Below, piece by piece: positions 21,906 through 34,900 of a DNA stretch of 64,000 nucleotides. Below the pieces are notes generated by a model that was not told the origin of the DNA, searched no databases, and saw nothing but the letters and a program-made list of their open reading frames with translations. The stretch lies in NCBI GenBank assembly GCA_958299035.1, contig CATQJL010000223.1:74851600-74915599 (forward strand), written 5' to 3'. The DNA comes from Cylicocyclus nassatus (lineage: Eukaryota > Nematoda > Chromadorea > Rhabditida > Strongylidae). The position numbers and the translations under genes were made by a program. How positions within the stretch are numbered: position 1 is the stretch's first letter; the number at the start of each line of letters is the position of its first letter.

Positions 21906-22315
21906 AATGATGTCTAAATCTTATATATGAAGCTCAATGTCTGTTTGTATGTCTGTATGTCTGCCTGTGTGTACGTATGTTCCGAATAGAAAATTCCATT
22001 TCTGAACCGATCCGGACCAAACTTGGCACACATACACTTCGGGCCCCGGCGGGTGTCATAGGCTACTTTTCGTCATCGATCGATATCGATTTTATCGATT
22101 TTTTGCAAAATTCGGGCTACGGGGCTGGAAGTTGGCACAGGGGTGTAATCGAGCATGCTGATCACCCCCACGGGGTGATCAGCAGTATATGTGTATATGT
22201 GTGCCAAGTTTTTTTTTGTTGTGTGCCAAGTATATGTGTGCCAAGTTTGGTCCGGATCGGTTGAAATGGAATTTTCTATTCGGAACATACGGCGGAGCCA
22301 GGTAAGCCAGCTAGT
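21906..22315. mobile_element. Short TE family with CTAGCTGGCTTACCCGGC end, copy 2 (inverted)
   Basis: Opposite orientation to 14,570-14,875: it starts with the TGTCTGTATGTCTG repeat tail and ends ...CCAGGTAAGCCAGCTAG. The TTCCGAATAGAAAATTCC module appears at both ends in opposite directions. Confidence 0.6.
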
Positions 22316-22822
22316 ATTTTCATAAAGAACAGCCTAAGAATTTCTACACCTTTCAGCTCCCGCCAATTTGGAAGGAGAGATACTTTATTAAAACATGAGC
22401 GATAATCTTATAAGATCGGATACAGCGTAGCTGCTGCGACATCAGCAAAAGGTATTCCGCCTGCGACCGCAATGGCGTCCGCTTGTGCCCGCATGCGAAA
22501 CTGCCTGTTGCATGTCTCAAAGAACACAGGCGTTCCAATCATTTGATTCCGATCGGACCATAATACATCGCTCAAGAGATATGTCACTCTAAAGACAAAA
22601 GAGTAAAAGAAATGTATATCGCATACATACTACCATATAAATGAACTTTTCCTGACGTACACTAGATTCATTCATGCTTGTTACAATTTACAATTGAGTT
22701 TCACACTTAAAGTATTCATTTTTGCAGTGAAGCATCCGCAAAATGGCACTCTTTTTCTTTACAAACATGCGAAAGTTGCAATTTAACGTGCAAAAATAAT
22801 GAAGTTATCGTTGCAGGACTAA

Positions 22823-23568
22823 GGCCCGTATGCACGTACATCCCCGCTGGGGAGGGGAGGGGATCTGAGAGGGGATGCGTCATATCTCGCTACTTTACGT
22901 ATCTTTCTTCTTCCTTTTCTATTTTGCTTATGAAGGTTCTCATACCCTACTACCTGCGCATAATCGATCCCAGGTTACTCGCATAACTGATTAGATTTGT
23001 ACTATTTTGTGTGATCCCCTGGGAATCCCCAGGGGATCACCTCTCATTTTCAAAGTCATTTATCTTCCTGAGAAATCAATAAAAACGCCGCAAAATTGTA
23101 CTGAGGATATACTACGGTACTGCTAAGCATGTTTAAAGTAAAAATAAGTGAAATCCCAGGATATCGAAATTTTCGGTAATCCCTGGCTCAAAAGCTAGGG
23201 ATCATCGAAAATTTCACAATCTTCAGATTCCATTTTTTCTGTCGAAAACATGCTTAGCAGTGCCGTAGGATATCCTCAGTACAATTTTGCGGCGTTTCCA
23301 TTGGTTTCTCAGAAGGATAAATGACTTTGAAAATGAGGGGTGATCCCCTGGGGATCCCCTGGGGATCCCCGGGGGATCACACGAAATAGTACAAATCTAA
23401 TCAGTTATGCCAGTAACCTGGCATCAATTATGCGCAGGTAGTAGGGTATGAGAACCTTCATAAGCAAGATAGAAAAGGAAGAAGAAAGATACGTAAAGTA
23501 GCGAGATATGGCGCATCCCCTCTCAGATCCCCTCCCCTCCCCAGCGGGGATGTACGTGCATACGGGCC
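22823..23568. mobile_element. Long near-perfect palindrome, TAA duplication
   Basis: 746 bp whose two halves are inverse complements almost throughout, from GGCCCGTATGCACGTACAT to its complement. TAA flanks it at 22,820-22,822 and 23,569-23,571. It includes repeated CCCTGGGGATCC-like modules on both arms. The TWA duplication and GG..CC ends fit a PIF/Harbinger-derived foldback. No ORF. Confidence 0.85.
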
Positions 23569-23994
23569 TAAGAAGTGTGCTTCTATAACTTTAGCACTGT
23601 AGTGCAGCTTATTTCAATTTTGTTGCATTTACAATTAAACGGACTCAGATTGACATTGACAAAGTGCCTGAATGGGACACAATACCATTATCACAACAAT
23701 ACATAGAAGGATTACGTCTCTGAAATTGCACTTATTAGCGTTTAGGCAACATCGCAATTCTGCCTGCGTTTAATTCACCTGCACATCATATGGTAAGATT
23801 ATACCACTTAAGCAATGTGCTTGAGTTTAGCACTTTTCCGAAAAAAGTTAAGTACTTACCAGAAAAGATCTTTGCGAAACTTTTGGAGTCACAAATTGAG
23901 GAACTCACAATAGCATTGCGTAACTCTCTACGTTTCCGTTGCACTTGCACACTAGATTTACTCAGATTCAGTCATTCAGTCATTTTTTCACCAT

Positions 23995-25142
23995 TAAGTT
24001 GGTAACTAAGTTTTGCAACTTCTTTCATACGTTCTCTCTTTGAATTCATCGCACTCAAACTTTGGCATTATGTAGATCTTAATGTGTTCTACAGCTGCGC
24101 ACAAACTGTTTGATGATCAAATACAAAATAAAAATTTTTTTAGGAATCCGAAACTAGTGCGTTTTGAGAATTTATGAGATTAAAACAAAAGTGAAGCCGT
24201 CGCGTGGACATGCGCAATGATCCGAAATTTTATATGATCATTGCTAAAGGTTGACTATTTGGCTTAGAAAAAAATTATGCTTGAAAAAGAGTCGCGATCT
24301 GGCGTCTTCAAGATTTTCATCGAGTCACTGTACCCAAAGCTGGTGGGGACGCCCGTCAATGACTGAGGAGTTGGAACCTCAGAATTCTCCAAAAGTATGC
24401 GGAGGAGGAAACCCTCGAGCACGAACGTCCTATTTATTTGTTGTATTGACCTCTATTCCTTTGTTTAAAGCAAGTTCCATATGCAAACCTTCAGCAATTC
24501 TACAAAAATCTCCTAGCATGCAAATCCAGTATTGCTTCTGAAAGCAATGTTTACAAAGTGGGGGTCTTAGGATTTCAGTGTCACGCAAAAGTGGGCCCTT
24601 CGAACAAGCCATCGCGCAAGTGCGAGGCCACAACGTTCAACAAGAAGCACGAAATACCGTCGGAAAGTGGGAAACTTACGCCTTAAGAGCGGAGTCCTCC
24701 ACCTGCTTGAAGTCCTGCTCGGCAGCAAAGTACATATGCTGCCACAGTCATAGGGCCGGAGCAAGCTTTCTTTCTTTCTCTCTTTCTTGACCATCCAATT
24801 TCAAATCGTAAGGCCTTGTGACGTGTTCTCGCCGTTTTCGCTCTCTCTAACGTGGATTTTCGGATTCACTGTTGAACGTATAACCCCAGGTAAGCGAATT
24901 TGCTAAAAATCGAGGTTTTTTTGAACACTGCCTCTGATCAGCAGTCGGAGAACCCCCTACACCAAGTTTCGGTCGGATCTGCAATTTGAAACCTTTTTGA
25001 TACCACATATCTAATGGAACCCTTACTGCAACTTGAGAATTTGGCGGAATAGCAGCTGCGCTTGTAGTTTGTGCCACAGCCTGCGTAATGATTAGATTCG
25101 AGTGCGTCATATTTAAAGAGAGGAAAATCATTTCCAAACTAG
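23995..25142. mobile_element. Degenerate mariner-type MITE with a probable nested insertion
   Basis: The left part (TTAAGTTGGTAACTAAG...TTTTGCAACTTCTTTCAT) and right part (GCAGCTGCGCTTGTAGTTTG...) match the two ends of the 808-bp element at 58,230-59,037. The extra length is about 340 bases around 24,560-24,940. That block ends with sequence related to the AGGCAG family (ends near AACACTGCCTC) and resembles 39,760-40,100. Confidence 0.55.
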
Positions 25143-25212
25143 TAAATAATGATTTTCATTTTGAAAGTCACAAGCTTTGAAAGGTTATGCAAGTTGAATA
25201 ATTTTGTTTCAG

Positions 25213-27880
25213 TTCAAAACGTTTCTTGCAATTGCGTACCTGAGCTCTTTACCCTGTGGAACTTTTCAAAAAAACGTTTCGCTTTTGAGTCCTGGATATT
25301 ACAGCGTTCAGGTAGCAGTTCTACTCTTAGCATTGTAGGCAACCACACATGAAACTAATTTTACTTATGTAGGAAGGAGACAACGTTACGCTTCATCTTA
25401 CGGCTAATGCGAAAAGTGGATGGTCCCATTTGAGCTGGAATGTGTGGGAGCATATACCTCCCTGTCTCTCTGTAACAAAAACATGTAAACAAGTAAGAAT
25501 GATTATTTGCTTTTCACATAGATTACTGGACAGAACAGGGCTCGGCACAGCTGGCACCGGATCAAGATGGATATCGCTTTTAGGGCGGAAAGCAAAGGGG
25601 ATATCGTCTTTCCGGGGTCTGGGGCGGAGAAGAGCGCCGAATGCCGAAAATGCCGCCGACATGCCACCGGCATGCAGCCCATCAAACAAACAAAGGCATT
25701 GTTTTCAGCCAAAACGCAATAGTATGACACCAAATTTGGTGTGTGCGTGCGCGTTGGGAGACCTGAACTATGACCCAGAAATTTATGAAAACTTATGTGA
25801 ATGAAAGCTGTGCTGAACTTTTTTCTGAATTGGCTTGCTGCGTGCCAGCTGGGTGCCAGCTGAGCTGGCACCGACACTTTACTCACATAAGTTTTCGTAC
25901 TTTTTTACATAAAATGTCCGACACTTTACTCATATAAGTTTTCGTACTTTTTTACATAAAATGTATCTGCACTATAAAAGTCTACATACAGAGAGAAAGC
26001 AACTTCATAATGTTTTCTTTTCAGCGTTTTAAAGCCATCTGAAAATTACTCGGTCTTCCCCGCAGTCCAGAAATCGGCTTTTCTGCTTTTCAAGAGGTAT
26101 TCAACCACTTAAAAAGCTCAGAAAGCTGTGAAAAGTTGTTCCATGAAATCAGCATGCATGAAAACCTTACTACAGACTTTCACATAATCTAAAAATAATG
26201 ACGGATCTTCAAAACAGGTCAAAGAGGACTTCGTACAAAATTTTCAAGATCAGGGACTTCGTTCTAGAATTTCCCTTGTGAAAGCTCGTGCGAAGCCCTG
26301 GGAGAGAACCAAGTAAACAATCAAGTTGTAACCTAATGGAAAAATTGAATATAATACGTGGTGCACAGATGGCCTCAACGCTTTGCGGCTTTGACAAACT
26401 TGAGAAACTCTGCAAAGTTTTTTTTAATTCTTGTTATTCTACGCTTCTTACTGCTAAATTTTACAGAACGAACTCATTCCGCTTCTATACCCATGATCTA
26501 ATTTTGTTGAATGGTGACGCAACACAGCGATAGCAATTTCCTTTTTCATTCTTTCAACATTGGCGTGCAGCTTCTGAAAATATTTGATTTCCCCTTCCTA
26601 TAGAAGATTTTGTTGTTTAACATGTTTCTTTTATGCGCCACATGAATTCAGTGATTTATTCCCAACGACGCTTAGTTTGCTTTTACCTCTAAATTCAATC
26701 TTTGTGTATCTATCATTCATCGCAGTCCTGGAACTAATTGCATTTTTTATACTCTGATTGATGACTATCTCGTAATTAGAAAAGTTTTTGGGGACAGATA
26801 TGAAAAGGTGAATTACCAATGATAGATAGTATGAGAATTTTAATAGAGCAAATGGTGACGCTCCATATCTAACAAGGGAAGGATACCAAAATTAGTTGAC
26901 GTTTGAAGATGAGATGTATATCGTTAGATGCGCCTTTGAATGCTGATTCCAAATCTGCTTTCCTTTTTTGCGGAATAAGTTTCCGAAAGAAGTTATGAGC
27001 GTTTGAATGTCCAGATTTGCCAAGCAGTGAGTGACTTGAAATCAGCGAAAAGGTCTAAAACAACACCTATGCGATTTTCACCAGCTTTGTTCCTTTCTTG
27101 CAAACAATATTCTCGATAAAAAATGATTTTTTACTTTCCGGTGTTTTTGCACAGCTTTTCGCCAATTTTAGGCCACCTAAACCTTGATAAATTTAAACAT
27201 TTGAACGCCCATATCTTCTTTCGGAAACTTATTCCACAAAAAAGGAGAGCAGATTTGGAATCAGCGTTCAAAGGCGCGTCTATATACATCTCATCTTCAA
27301 TCGCCGACTAATGTTGGTCCTTCCCTTGTAAGTTGGACCAACTTTGGTTTAACTGAAGAAAAAACTTTCATTCAAAAAGTTGAGACCAGGCAAGAAAGAT
27401 TTACCATAACCGTAAGCAATGGAAATTCACGTATTGGTTTTACAGTTTGATAAAATTGATTAAGGGTCGCCGAAGAGAAGTTGATCCATTGTACGATACT
27501 CTCACAATTTTGAATGTGAAAATTAAGGATGCAGGGATCTACTATGAAGGAAATGCAGTGAGTTTTTGGAGCTTACTCTGGCAGACTTTGAAGGAAAGGT
27601 TTCAATGGTTGAGTTGCATTAAATTCTTATCAAATGCAAACCGTAGTCTTACCCTAAACTAAAACAAAAGCAGTGCGTATCGTTAATGCAAGTCCTTCAC
27701 ATCTAAATGAGTTCTTATTAGGGGCAAATGAATAAACTTTTCATTTTCACCCCAGCACTTGCTCAATGTATCAATGTTACCTTATTGATGTTTTTACAGA
27801 AAAAGAACGATTTCAAAAGATGGCAAAAGGGCTACAGCATCTCTCTCCACGTGATGTCAAGATACTCAAAATGCAAATGA
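25213..27880 (+). CDS. Ig-like secreted protein, copy 3 (first exon not found)
   Basis: Exons in one continuous frame, all phase 0: 25,213-25,311 (signal-like FKTFLAIAYLSSLPCGTF), 25,373-25,492 (EGDNVTLHLTANAKSGWSHL), a probable exon ending 27,411 (KVETRQERFTIT), 27,465-27,557 (LTILNVKIKDAGIYYEGNA) and 27,800-27,880 with TGA. The order and lengths match copies 1 and 2, but the sequence is clearly more diverged, with no stops. Ig hallmarks are a Trp in the second exon and D.G.Y in the fourth; the usual cysteine after Tyr is replaced by Glu. The large intron (25,493 to about 27,332) holds a hAT-like end at 25,536 and a MITE at 26,873-27,328 that stops right at the next exon and may have displaced its acceptor. 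The start codon exon is not visible. Confidence 0.55.
26873..27328. mobile_element. Foldback MITE, CAAGG family, in Ig-like gene intron
   Basis: Ends CAAGGGAAGGATACC and GGTCCTTCCCTTG; TAA at 26,870-26,872 and 27,329-27,331. Subterminal GCTGATTCCAAATCTG is shared with the copies at 41,050 and 61,096. Confidence 0.85.
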
Positions 27881-28185
27881 TCGCGTTTGGTGCGTCCGTG
27901 GAACTTTCGAATCGCCATTTTGTGTAATTAACACGTCGTCTCATTTCGTCCATAGCACTAATCAGAGAGCTTCTACACTGCGCCGCTGCCGTTTTTGCGC
28001 TGGTTTCCGCTGTTGCACGAAGGGCATTGTTTCCGAATCATTGTCTCCTCGGCGCGCGTGCGGCGCGAGAATTTATCAATCTGTTCTCTGTTATTTACAT
28101 CTTTTCTTGATTTGTCTGTTATAGGCTAGTTTTGAGGTATGAGTTTTTGAATGATGATTGCTCGTAAATTTGGAACATCACTATT

Positions 28186-28684
28186 GGGGACAGATGCGCT
28201 AAGTATCGCCAACATTCAGGAAGTATAAAAACTGGGCTGTTCATTGCTTTTTCCCAATTTTTATAAAGCTCAACTTTTGTGCTTTTTCTATATGAGGCGG
28301 TTTGGAAAGCTGAATGCGACACTGAAAACATTATGTAAATCCAAGATGACACGAACAGTAAGCTTGTAAAAGCCGCGTCATTCACAACATAGAATATGAA
28401 ACTTAAGCTAAACGAGCTGCTTACTCGTCACGTTCCTCGGACTTGCTTTCTCGTTTTTAGTGTTAAGCTCAAGTTTTATATTCGGTGAGTTATGCATTCT
28501 TCATTCTTGCGTCCATGCATCATCGTGGATTCTCACACATGCTCTCCAATATCGCACCCAGCTTTTCAAATTGCATCATTCACGAACGCATAAAACTTGA
28601 GCTTAATAAAAACTCAAAAAGGCAATGAACAGTTCACTCTGTAAACCCAGCTGATTGTAGGCAACACTTAGCGCATCTGTCCCC
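28186..28684. repeat. Foldback element
   Basis: GGGGACAGATGCGCTAAGT at the left recurs inverted at the right (ACTTAGCGCATCTGTCCCC), with arms of roughly 70 bases. The next 1 kb (28,700-29,745) shows nothing I can support. Confidence 0.7.
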
Positions 28685-29745
28685 GACGGTGGATGTTTTA
28701 GAGGAGCAAATTATCCAGAGACATGCGCCTCGAAACCAATCTATAGCAGGCACTCAAAAGAAACAGATGTGAGAAACACAAAAATAGACTGATCAGTGAG
28801 TTTTTGAGGCGCAGATGCACAATAGCTTGACCCACTGCGCTTCAGCTGCAGAGGCAACGAGCTCAAAGCGGCTGACAGCTGCAAAAGCGGTAAACGGCGC
28901 AAAACCACAAGCTACTTCTCATCAAATATCCCTTTTCTTGATAGAATGTATCAAGGAGAGGCAGTTTAAACGACCATAATCCTGAAGCCTCAAAACCTAT
29001 TCTTTGTCGACCGCTTATTGATTGTAGCCGAAGGTGAAGGTTTTAAGTTTTCGCGAAGTGACATGAAAGCATGATCACTGCACCATTATAAGTAACAATG
29101 TTAATGTTAGGATATTAGTCATAGCTCAAGCCATTCATGTATTATAAATTATAGGTTAACATTGGTATTTTAAACCATTAAAACACGAATCCAAGCCTTG
29201 AAGAGTCAAAATCAATGAGCAAGCATGTAATGATGATGCCAATCAAATTCGAAAAATTGTAACTTTGTCGATGGACAGCAGCATCACTATGACAAGGTCA
29301 TTGAAACTATCCTGTCTTCTGTTTGCAGAATTGAATTCATCCGGCTCCCGCTGCTTATCTCTGAAACAGGGAGCAGACGATTTTTAGAAGTCTAACACTC
29401 TGTAAATTCCTGTAAATTCTGCAGACAAGCAGCTAAAACAACGCGAAGAATGGCATTCATAAGACATTTCAAATTCTATTACGTCAACGTTATCTGCCTT
29501 ATCTGCTGACAGAAGGTAGAGGACGATATGTCGCCAATAGGCTGCACCTAACCGGAAAACTAGTGCGAGCTACAACATGTGAAAGCGCACAATTAGTGAA
29601 AGATCTTTGTTGCGGGGCCTCTCAACGACCTCTGCTCCATCCAGAATTTTTGATGCCCTGCTGAAATTTTTGATGCCACGCCCGAAAGTATGTAAGCTGC
29701 GACGATTGTCAGCTTACACAATGTGATAGATATCAATCTTTTTCT

Positions 29746-30646
29746 ATAAACAAACGCTTTAAAATGTACTTTATGCAGAATTTCTTACTCTTTCCAGCTG
29801 CTAAACTTACGTTGCGTTTCGTTGCGAGAGTGACGAGTTATTTGCTGGACATTACAACCACTCGTTTCTACCATGTCCAACTTTCGCTAATTTTCAAAAT
29901 TTTTGTATGAGACTTTTGGAGGAGCTCTAATAACCAGCAGATAGGGCAAACCTCTTGCCAAGTTATGCAATTTTTCTCTTCTTTCCTGCTGCTTTTTCAG
30001 AATTTTGCTGAACAATTTTCCAAAAGTCTTGTGTTTTGGAAAAATCGCATAACTTGTTATTGCATCAAACACTGCGAAACCTACAAAATACTGAGGTTTC
30101 AACACTCGTTTATTACTACCGCTACCATCACAAAGTGATTGAGCGATTTTCGCTTCAAAACATGAGGATTTTGAAACATAGTTTACGTCAATGCGCACTC
30201 TTGAAATTGAGAAATACTGTGATTTTCCCCCACAAATTTCGCCTGTCTCGGCAAGAAAGACAAGTGTTACAAAGAGGAGAAAAAGTTGCATCGAATGGTG
30301 ACTGAAGTGTTCAATATTTTATGTTCTATGAGGTTAAAATAGGCTGAATATAAAATTTGGTCACTTCAAAAAATAAATCGTAGAAACTCTGGAAGACAAG
30401 CCGTAAGGCTACAAAAAATTGCATCTGTTGGCAAAAGGTTTGCCCTATCTGCTGATTATTAGAGCTCCTCCAAAAGTCTCATACAAAAATTTTGAAAATT
30501 AGCGAAAGTTGGACATGGTAAAAACGAGTGGTTGTAATTTCCAGCAAATATCTCGTCACTCTCGCAACGAAACGCAACGTAGGTTTAGCAGCTGGAAAGA
30601 GGAAGAAATTCTGCATAAAATACATTTTAAAGCGTTTGTTTATCTC
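29746..30646. repeat. Foldback element, about 900 bp
   Basis: Arms run from ATAAACAAACGCTTTAAAATG at the left to its inverse complement at the right, matching over more than 200 bases (for example TTTTGGAGGAGCTCTAATA at 29,911 and inverted near 30,460). The centre is a unique loop of about 400 bases. Boundaries are approximate. Confidence 0.75.
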
Positions 30647-30735
30647 CATTCTAACGTGTTTGCCGATGGATTGAAAGAACTGACAAAACTTTTGCACCGA
30701 CCTAATATTTCTTGACCTGCGACGAATATATAATA

Positions 30736-31630
30736 CTAGCTGGCTTACCCGGCTCCACCCGGCCCTGTCAAAAAGACTATGATAAAGCTCCCATCCCTAT
30801 CCCTGTACAACCTTTTCCTGTGTCCACTTCTACATGCCAGTACCTAGCTAGCTCAAACTTTGCAAAAAATTGACAAAATCGATAAAAGTGATGGATAATT
30901 TCAAAAAATAATATCGTGTTCGTAATCAGCATGCTCGATTACCCCCTGTGTCAACTCCCAGCAACGTAGCTCAAACTTTGCAAAAAAATCGATAATATTA
31001 ATAAAAGTAAAGGATAATTTCAAAAACTAATATCGTATTCTTAATCAGCATGCTCGATTACCCTCTATGCCAAATTCCAGCCGCGTAGATCAAGCTTTAC
31101 AAAGAAATCGACAAAAATCGATAAAATCGATATCGATCAATGACGAAAAGTAGCCTATGAAACCCGCCTCGCCCCGAAGTGTATGTGTGCCAAGTTTAGT
31201 CCGGATCTATTCGGAAATGAAATTTTCTATTCGGAACATACGTACATACGGACAGAGCAGATAAACAGACATTCAGCTATATATATAAGACTAGCTGAAT
31301 TACCCGGCTCCGCCCGGCTCTGTCAAAAACGACAAAGGTTCCATTCCTATTTCTGTACAACTTTTTGTTGCCCACTTCTGCATGCAATTCCTTATTTGTT
31401 AGTAATCAGATGCTCACCTACCTCCCTCACCAACCCCCAGCCCCTCACCTCATGCTTTGCAAAAAAATCAAAATCGATAAAAGTAAGGATAATTCTAAAA
31501 ACTAATGGCGCTATTCGGCTACCAACTTGCTCAAACTCGTGTATAGGGTTATTCGAGCCGCTAAGGGCGAATATCGTAGTCATTTCGCGCGATAGATCCA
31601 TTTTCTGGGTTTACGGTGGGTACACGTAAG
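30736..31630. mobile_element. Two tandem copies of the CTAGCTGGCTTACCCGGC TE family
   Basis: One copy starts at 30,736 and a second, related start (CTAGCTGAATTACCCGGCTC) follows at about 31,292. The first contains three diverged repeats of a segment beginning AATCAGCATGCTCGATTACC or close to it. The second has no clear right end. No coding frame is supported; nothing else is seen up to 32,020. Confidence 0.5.
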
Positions 31631-32020
31631 AAACTAAAATCATGGATTTCGCTGAAACTTTGCTACGTGGGCTAATTGGCATGCTGATTACGAATACCAT
31701 ACTCCTTTGACATTTTGGGGCCTTTTCACTGAGTTATGGTAAGTATACAGCAGAGGGGCAAATCTCAGTTTTGTCTGAAAGTCGCTCTACAGAGATTCGA
31801 CCTTTTGCCCACGATTAAAACACTCTCCTTGCGTTTTGTGACCTTTTCGCAGAGTTACAGTAGGTACGTGGCAGTGGGTAAAAATCATGAACCTGCCTGA
31901 AACCTTGGCAGGGAATTACCTAAAGTGCTGTTTCAAGAATATCGTGCTCAATCCCCAGATAAAGGCAATTTGTGTGGTATGGAAGGTTTTCCGCGACCGT
32001 GATGCTTTCCTTCTAGGACC

Positions 32021-32490
32021 ACTGCAACGGGCTTGTAACTCGGCGTGCAGTCAATATTTGAGAGTGCAATTAAGCTCATTCGAAAGAACGAGACTTGCTC
32101 TACATGATGGTATGCAAATGAGTTGAGTTTGAGAAATATCAGAGATTTGGCGGATGGGGTGGTAGAGGGCAGCCTTAGAGGTGATTGGAGTGAAAGCTCT
32201 TATGAACACCAGAGCAGCCTTAGAGCTTCGAAATGGATCTACTACAAGAAAATTGACAGTTCTGAACTTCCAGGATAAAATTGGTAGCGAAAGGAGTTCT
32301 CTTCAACTTTAGCTGAAAGTGCTTAGACTACAACTGAAGCTGCCCTCTACCACCCCATCCGCCAAATCTCTGATATTTCTCAAACTCAACTCATTTGCAT
32401 ACCATCATGTAGAGCAAGTCTCGTTCTTTCGAATGAGCTTAATTGCACTCTCAAATATTGACTGCACGCCGAGTTACAAGCCTGCAAAGC
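32021..32490. repeat. Foldback element
   Basis: About 155-base arms: 32,021-32,175 recurs inverted at 32,337-32,490 (for example TGCAAATGAGTTGAGTTTGA and its complement). The loop is about 160 bases. From 32,490 to 34,450 I see only a (TA)n run (33,085-33,113) and a partial CAAGG-family left end near 33,975. Confidence 0.75.
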
Positions 32491-33082
32491 AGTACAAGTC
32501 AGTGGTGAGGTGCAGGTGGGGTCATGTGCAAGCACTGCCAAGGGCCATTTTCAGCCAAGAAACTCATCAGCACACGTCCGATGCATAGAGGATGGCAAAG
32601 AGCATCTATTTTATCCGGAAGGCTTTGTTGGGATGTCTTGAACAGGTTTCCGTGTGAAGAAATTTGGCTTGATAAAGGAAATTAGAAGTTGTTTTTTGAA
32701 AAAAGTAAAATAAAACTCAAGCTTGCGTTTTCTGGGGAAGCAACCATAACCAGTGTGTAGTTCTTGACGAGCTCTGTATAGTAGTGTGTTTACCCTTCCG
32801 GATAACTTGTGTTTCCGCTTTAAAGTAGGACTCAAAAGAAAATTTTCGCGTTCGAAGAATTATTGTCCGCGACATTGTGACGCGGCCATTTTCGGACTTT
32901 TTTTAGAAAAAGATTCTTAAAATTTTTAGAACACATGTTTCTCGAAAAACTCAAAGTGTAGATTGTAGATCTTGAAGAGCTCTATCACTTCATGCAATCA
33001 ATACATTTTTCATCCTTGTTTTCACTCTGAAAAAGAGCGATGAAAAAGGGAGAGGGGTTTGTCCGCAACTTTTTGGCGGTCA

Positions 33083-33116
<34 letters not shown>

Positions 33117-34452
33117 GTTCGCTTGCTAGCTCCATCGTTCCTTCTGCAGCTGCAATCGTTTTTATTGGTAGATCGAGGTCTTTTTGTCGAAGGGAATGTC
33201 GCATCTGGCATCGTGGATTCATTTCTTGGCATTCCGCAAATAGCTTTTTTATTTAGCAAGCATTGCGATCCGTGAACGTCACAGCTGGTATTGAGGGGTC
33301 ATCGTATGCGACTCTCATGCATTATCTTGCTCAATTGCATCGCGATCCGCGATAGAGATGCAGTCGATTCAAGTTCTACGCAGAAGAAACTTGGACGGTA
33401 TGACCTGAGGAAATCATGAAAAGTTGCATATAACCATTTTGCGATACGAGAGAGCCCGGCACGAACTGGCTCTGAAAATTTCAAACGATGTCCACGATAA
33501 GTCAAAAACTTTCCATTCCTTCGACGCTAAACCAAGTGGAAAAAATGCCTTAATGCTTTACAAGAAAGGTCAATAATGACGACTGAGTAATTTGTATTGT
33601 GTGACATGGAACGGATTTGAGCCACCATTGCGAGTTTTCTAACAAGACTATTGTAGAGGAGTGGAGAGGAAGAAGTTTGAAACCGTTTTGATACTACTAT
33701 GATTCTCTTGGCACGCAGATTAGAGCTATGTATCAAAATTCGAAAATGTGTGAACAAAAGCGTGCAAAGATTCCAGCTAAATCGAAAAAACAGTTTGCCT
33801 TGCTTTCGAAAACTTCTTTCTACAGTTTAGTATATCTCAAGCGTATATACACACCAAGTAGTTTCATAACGCCTACTTGAAGTCAACAAACCATTGCTTA
33901 CTCGGAGAACATTTTAGAAATTTTTCAAGTTGTATAAGATCGTTTGAAGCACGTAAACGATGGCTCATCTCTAACAGGCAAAGGATACTTGATGACCGTG
34001 GCCTTTTAAGATAAAAAACCCGTTAAATGAACCTTGAAGCGCTGATTCCAAACTTGTTTTCATTATCTGCTGTGCGCTCTTCCGAAAGAAGTTGTAAACA
34101 TTTCTTGTCATCAAAATTTGCACTGTTTTTGATGCAGGATTCACCAATATCGTTAGAATGTTCGCTTACACAATATTAAAGAGCGTACAGATAAAGTGAA
34201 GTTTTACTTTATGATTTATGATTTATTTGCCTTTCATATTATTACAATATGAGGCACCCAAACAAACTGATTCATTCTTTTAACGTGAGTGATCTTACTC
34301 TTTGCCATTCAAAAGTGCCAAGCTTCTTCTTTCTCTCTAACTCGTTAGGGCCAGTATATCGAGTTGTGTTCTCTTCAGGGCTTCTTGCAGTTCATGTAGT
34401 TGGTCTTCGTTTGGCAGGCGTCTCACGTTGAATGTTCCGATGTGTGAACAGT

Positions 34453-34454
34453 CG

Positions 34455-34488
<34 letters not shown>
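34453..34488. repeat. (GTT)n microsatellite
   Basis: About twelve GTT units. Confidence 0.9.
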
Positions 34489-34659
34489 CCCAACTCAGAC
34501 AATCGACCGGACCCCTCCGCCGGACAGTCCGAATCTGCCAGAGTTGCGCCGGACCCAGTTGACCAATGAGAGAGGGGCAAATGGGCGGTCCGTCGCGGTG
34601 ACATCACTGGCAGGCAAGTGGGAGGCTTCTCCGGCCCTGCTGCAAAGGTACGCCATTTC

Positions 34660-34900
34660 TCCAGCGCGACTCTGCCAGATTTGGCGGACTCGCGCCGGAG
34701 AAATTTGCCCGGCGCGAGTCCGCCAGATTTGGAAGAGCCGCGCCGGAGAAAATCGGAGGGGTCCGGAGCAGAAATGGGAGGCCTCCGGAGCAGAAAATGG
34801 GAGGTATTCGGAGCAGAAAATGGGAGGTATCCGGAGCAGAAAATGGGAGGTATCCGGAGCAGAAATGGGAGGGCCCCGGAGCAGGCTGCGTATCGATTTG
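34660..34900. repeat. GC-rich minisatellite array, left of the MYG1 pseudogene
   Basis: First, about two copies of a unit around GCGCGAGTCCGCCAGATTTGG, then about five copies of a 23-bp unit, CCGGAGCAGAAAATGGGAGG plus three bases (34,772-34,890). The same 23-bp unit in the same orientation forms the array at 38,283-38,480. The period is not a multiple of three, so ORFs through it are artefacts of the repeat. Confidence 0.85.

Larger units (their letters stand above)
12421..21920. repeat. Segmental duplication, unit B
   Basis: Second copy of the unit at 1-12,420, in direct orientation and directly after it. It keeps the pre-insertion sequence at both the Penelope site (16,040-16,051) and the hAT MITE site (about 19,310-19,325). 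It has its own block of about 2 kb at 19,375-21,435 that unit A lacks, holding two MITEs (19,831-20,492 and 20,695-21,221). Its Ig-like gene is broken, while its U4 gene is as complete as that of unit A. Intergenic stretches 14,880-15,900, 17,600-18,185 and 18,430-19,375 hold only sequence shared with unit A. Confidence 0.85.

Noticed and set aside
25430..25886. Overlapping frames of 124 and 127 codons
   Set aside because: They run over a real Ig-like exon in frame for only its first part and then through a hAT-like MITE.
31183..31629. 148-codon frame
   Set aside because: It lies within the CTAGCTGGCTTACCCGGC element family and shows no conserved motif.
33022..33256. Frames with IYIYIYIY
   Set aside because: Translation of a (TA)n microsatellite at 33,085-33,113.
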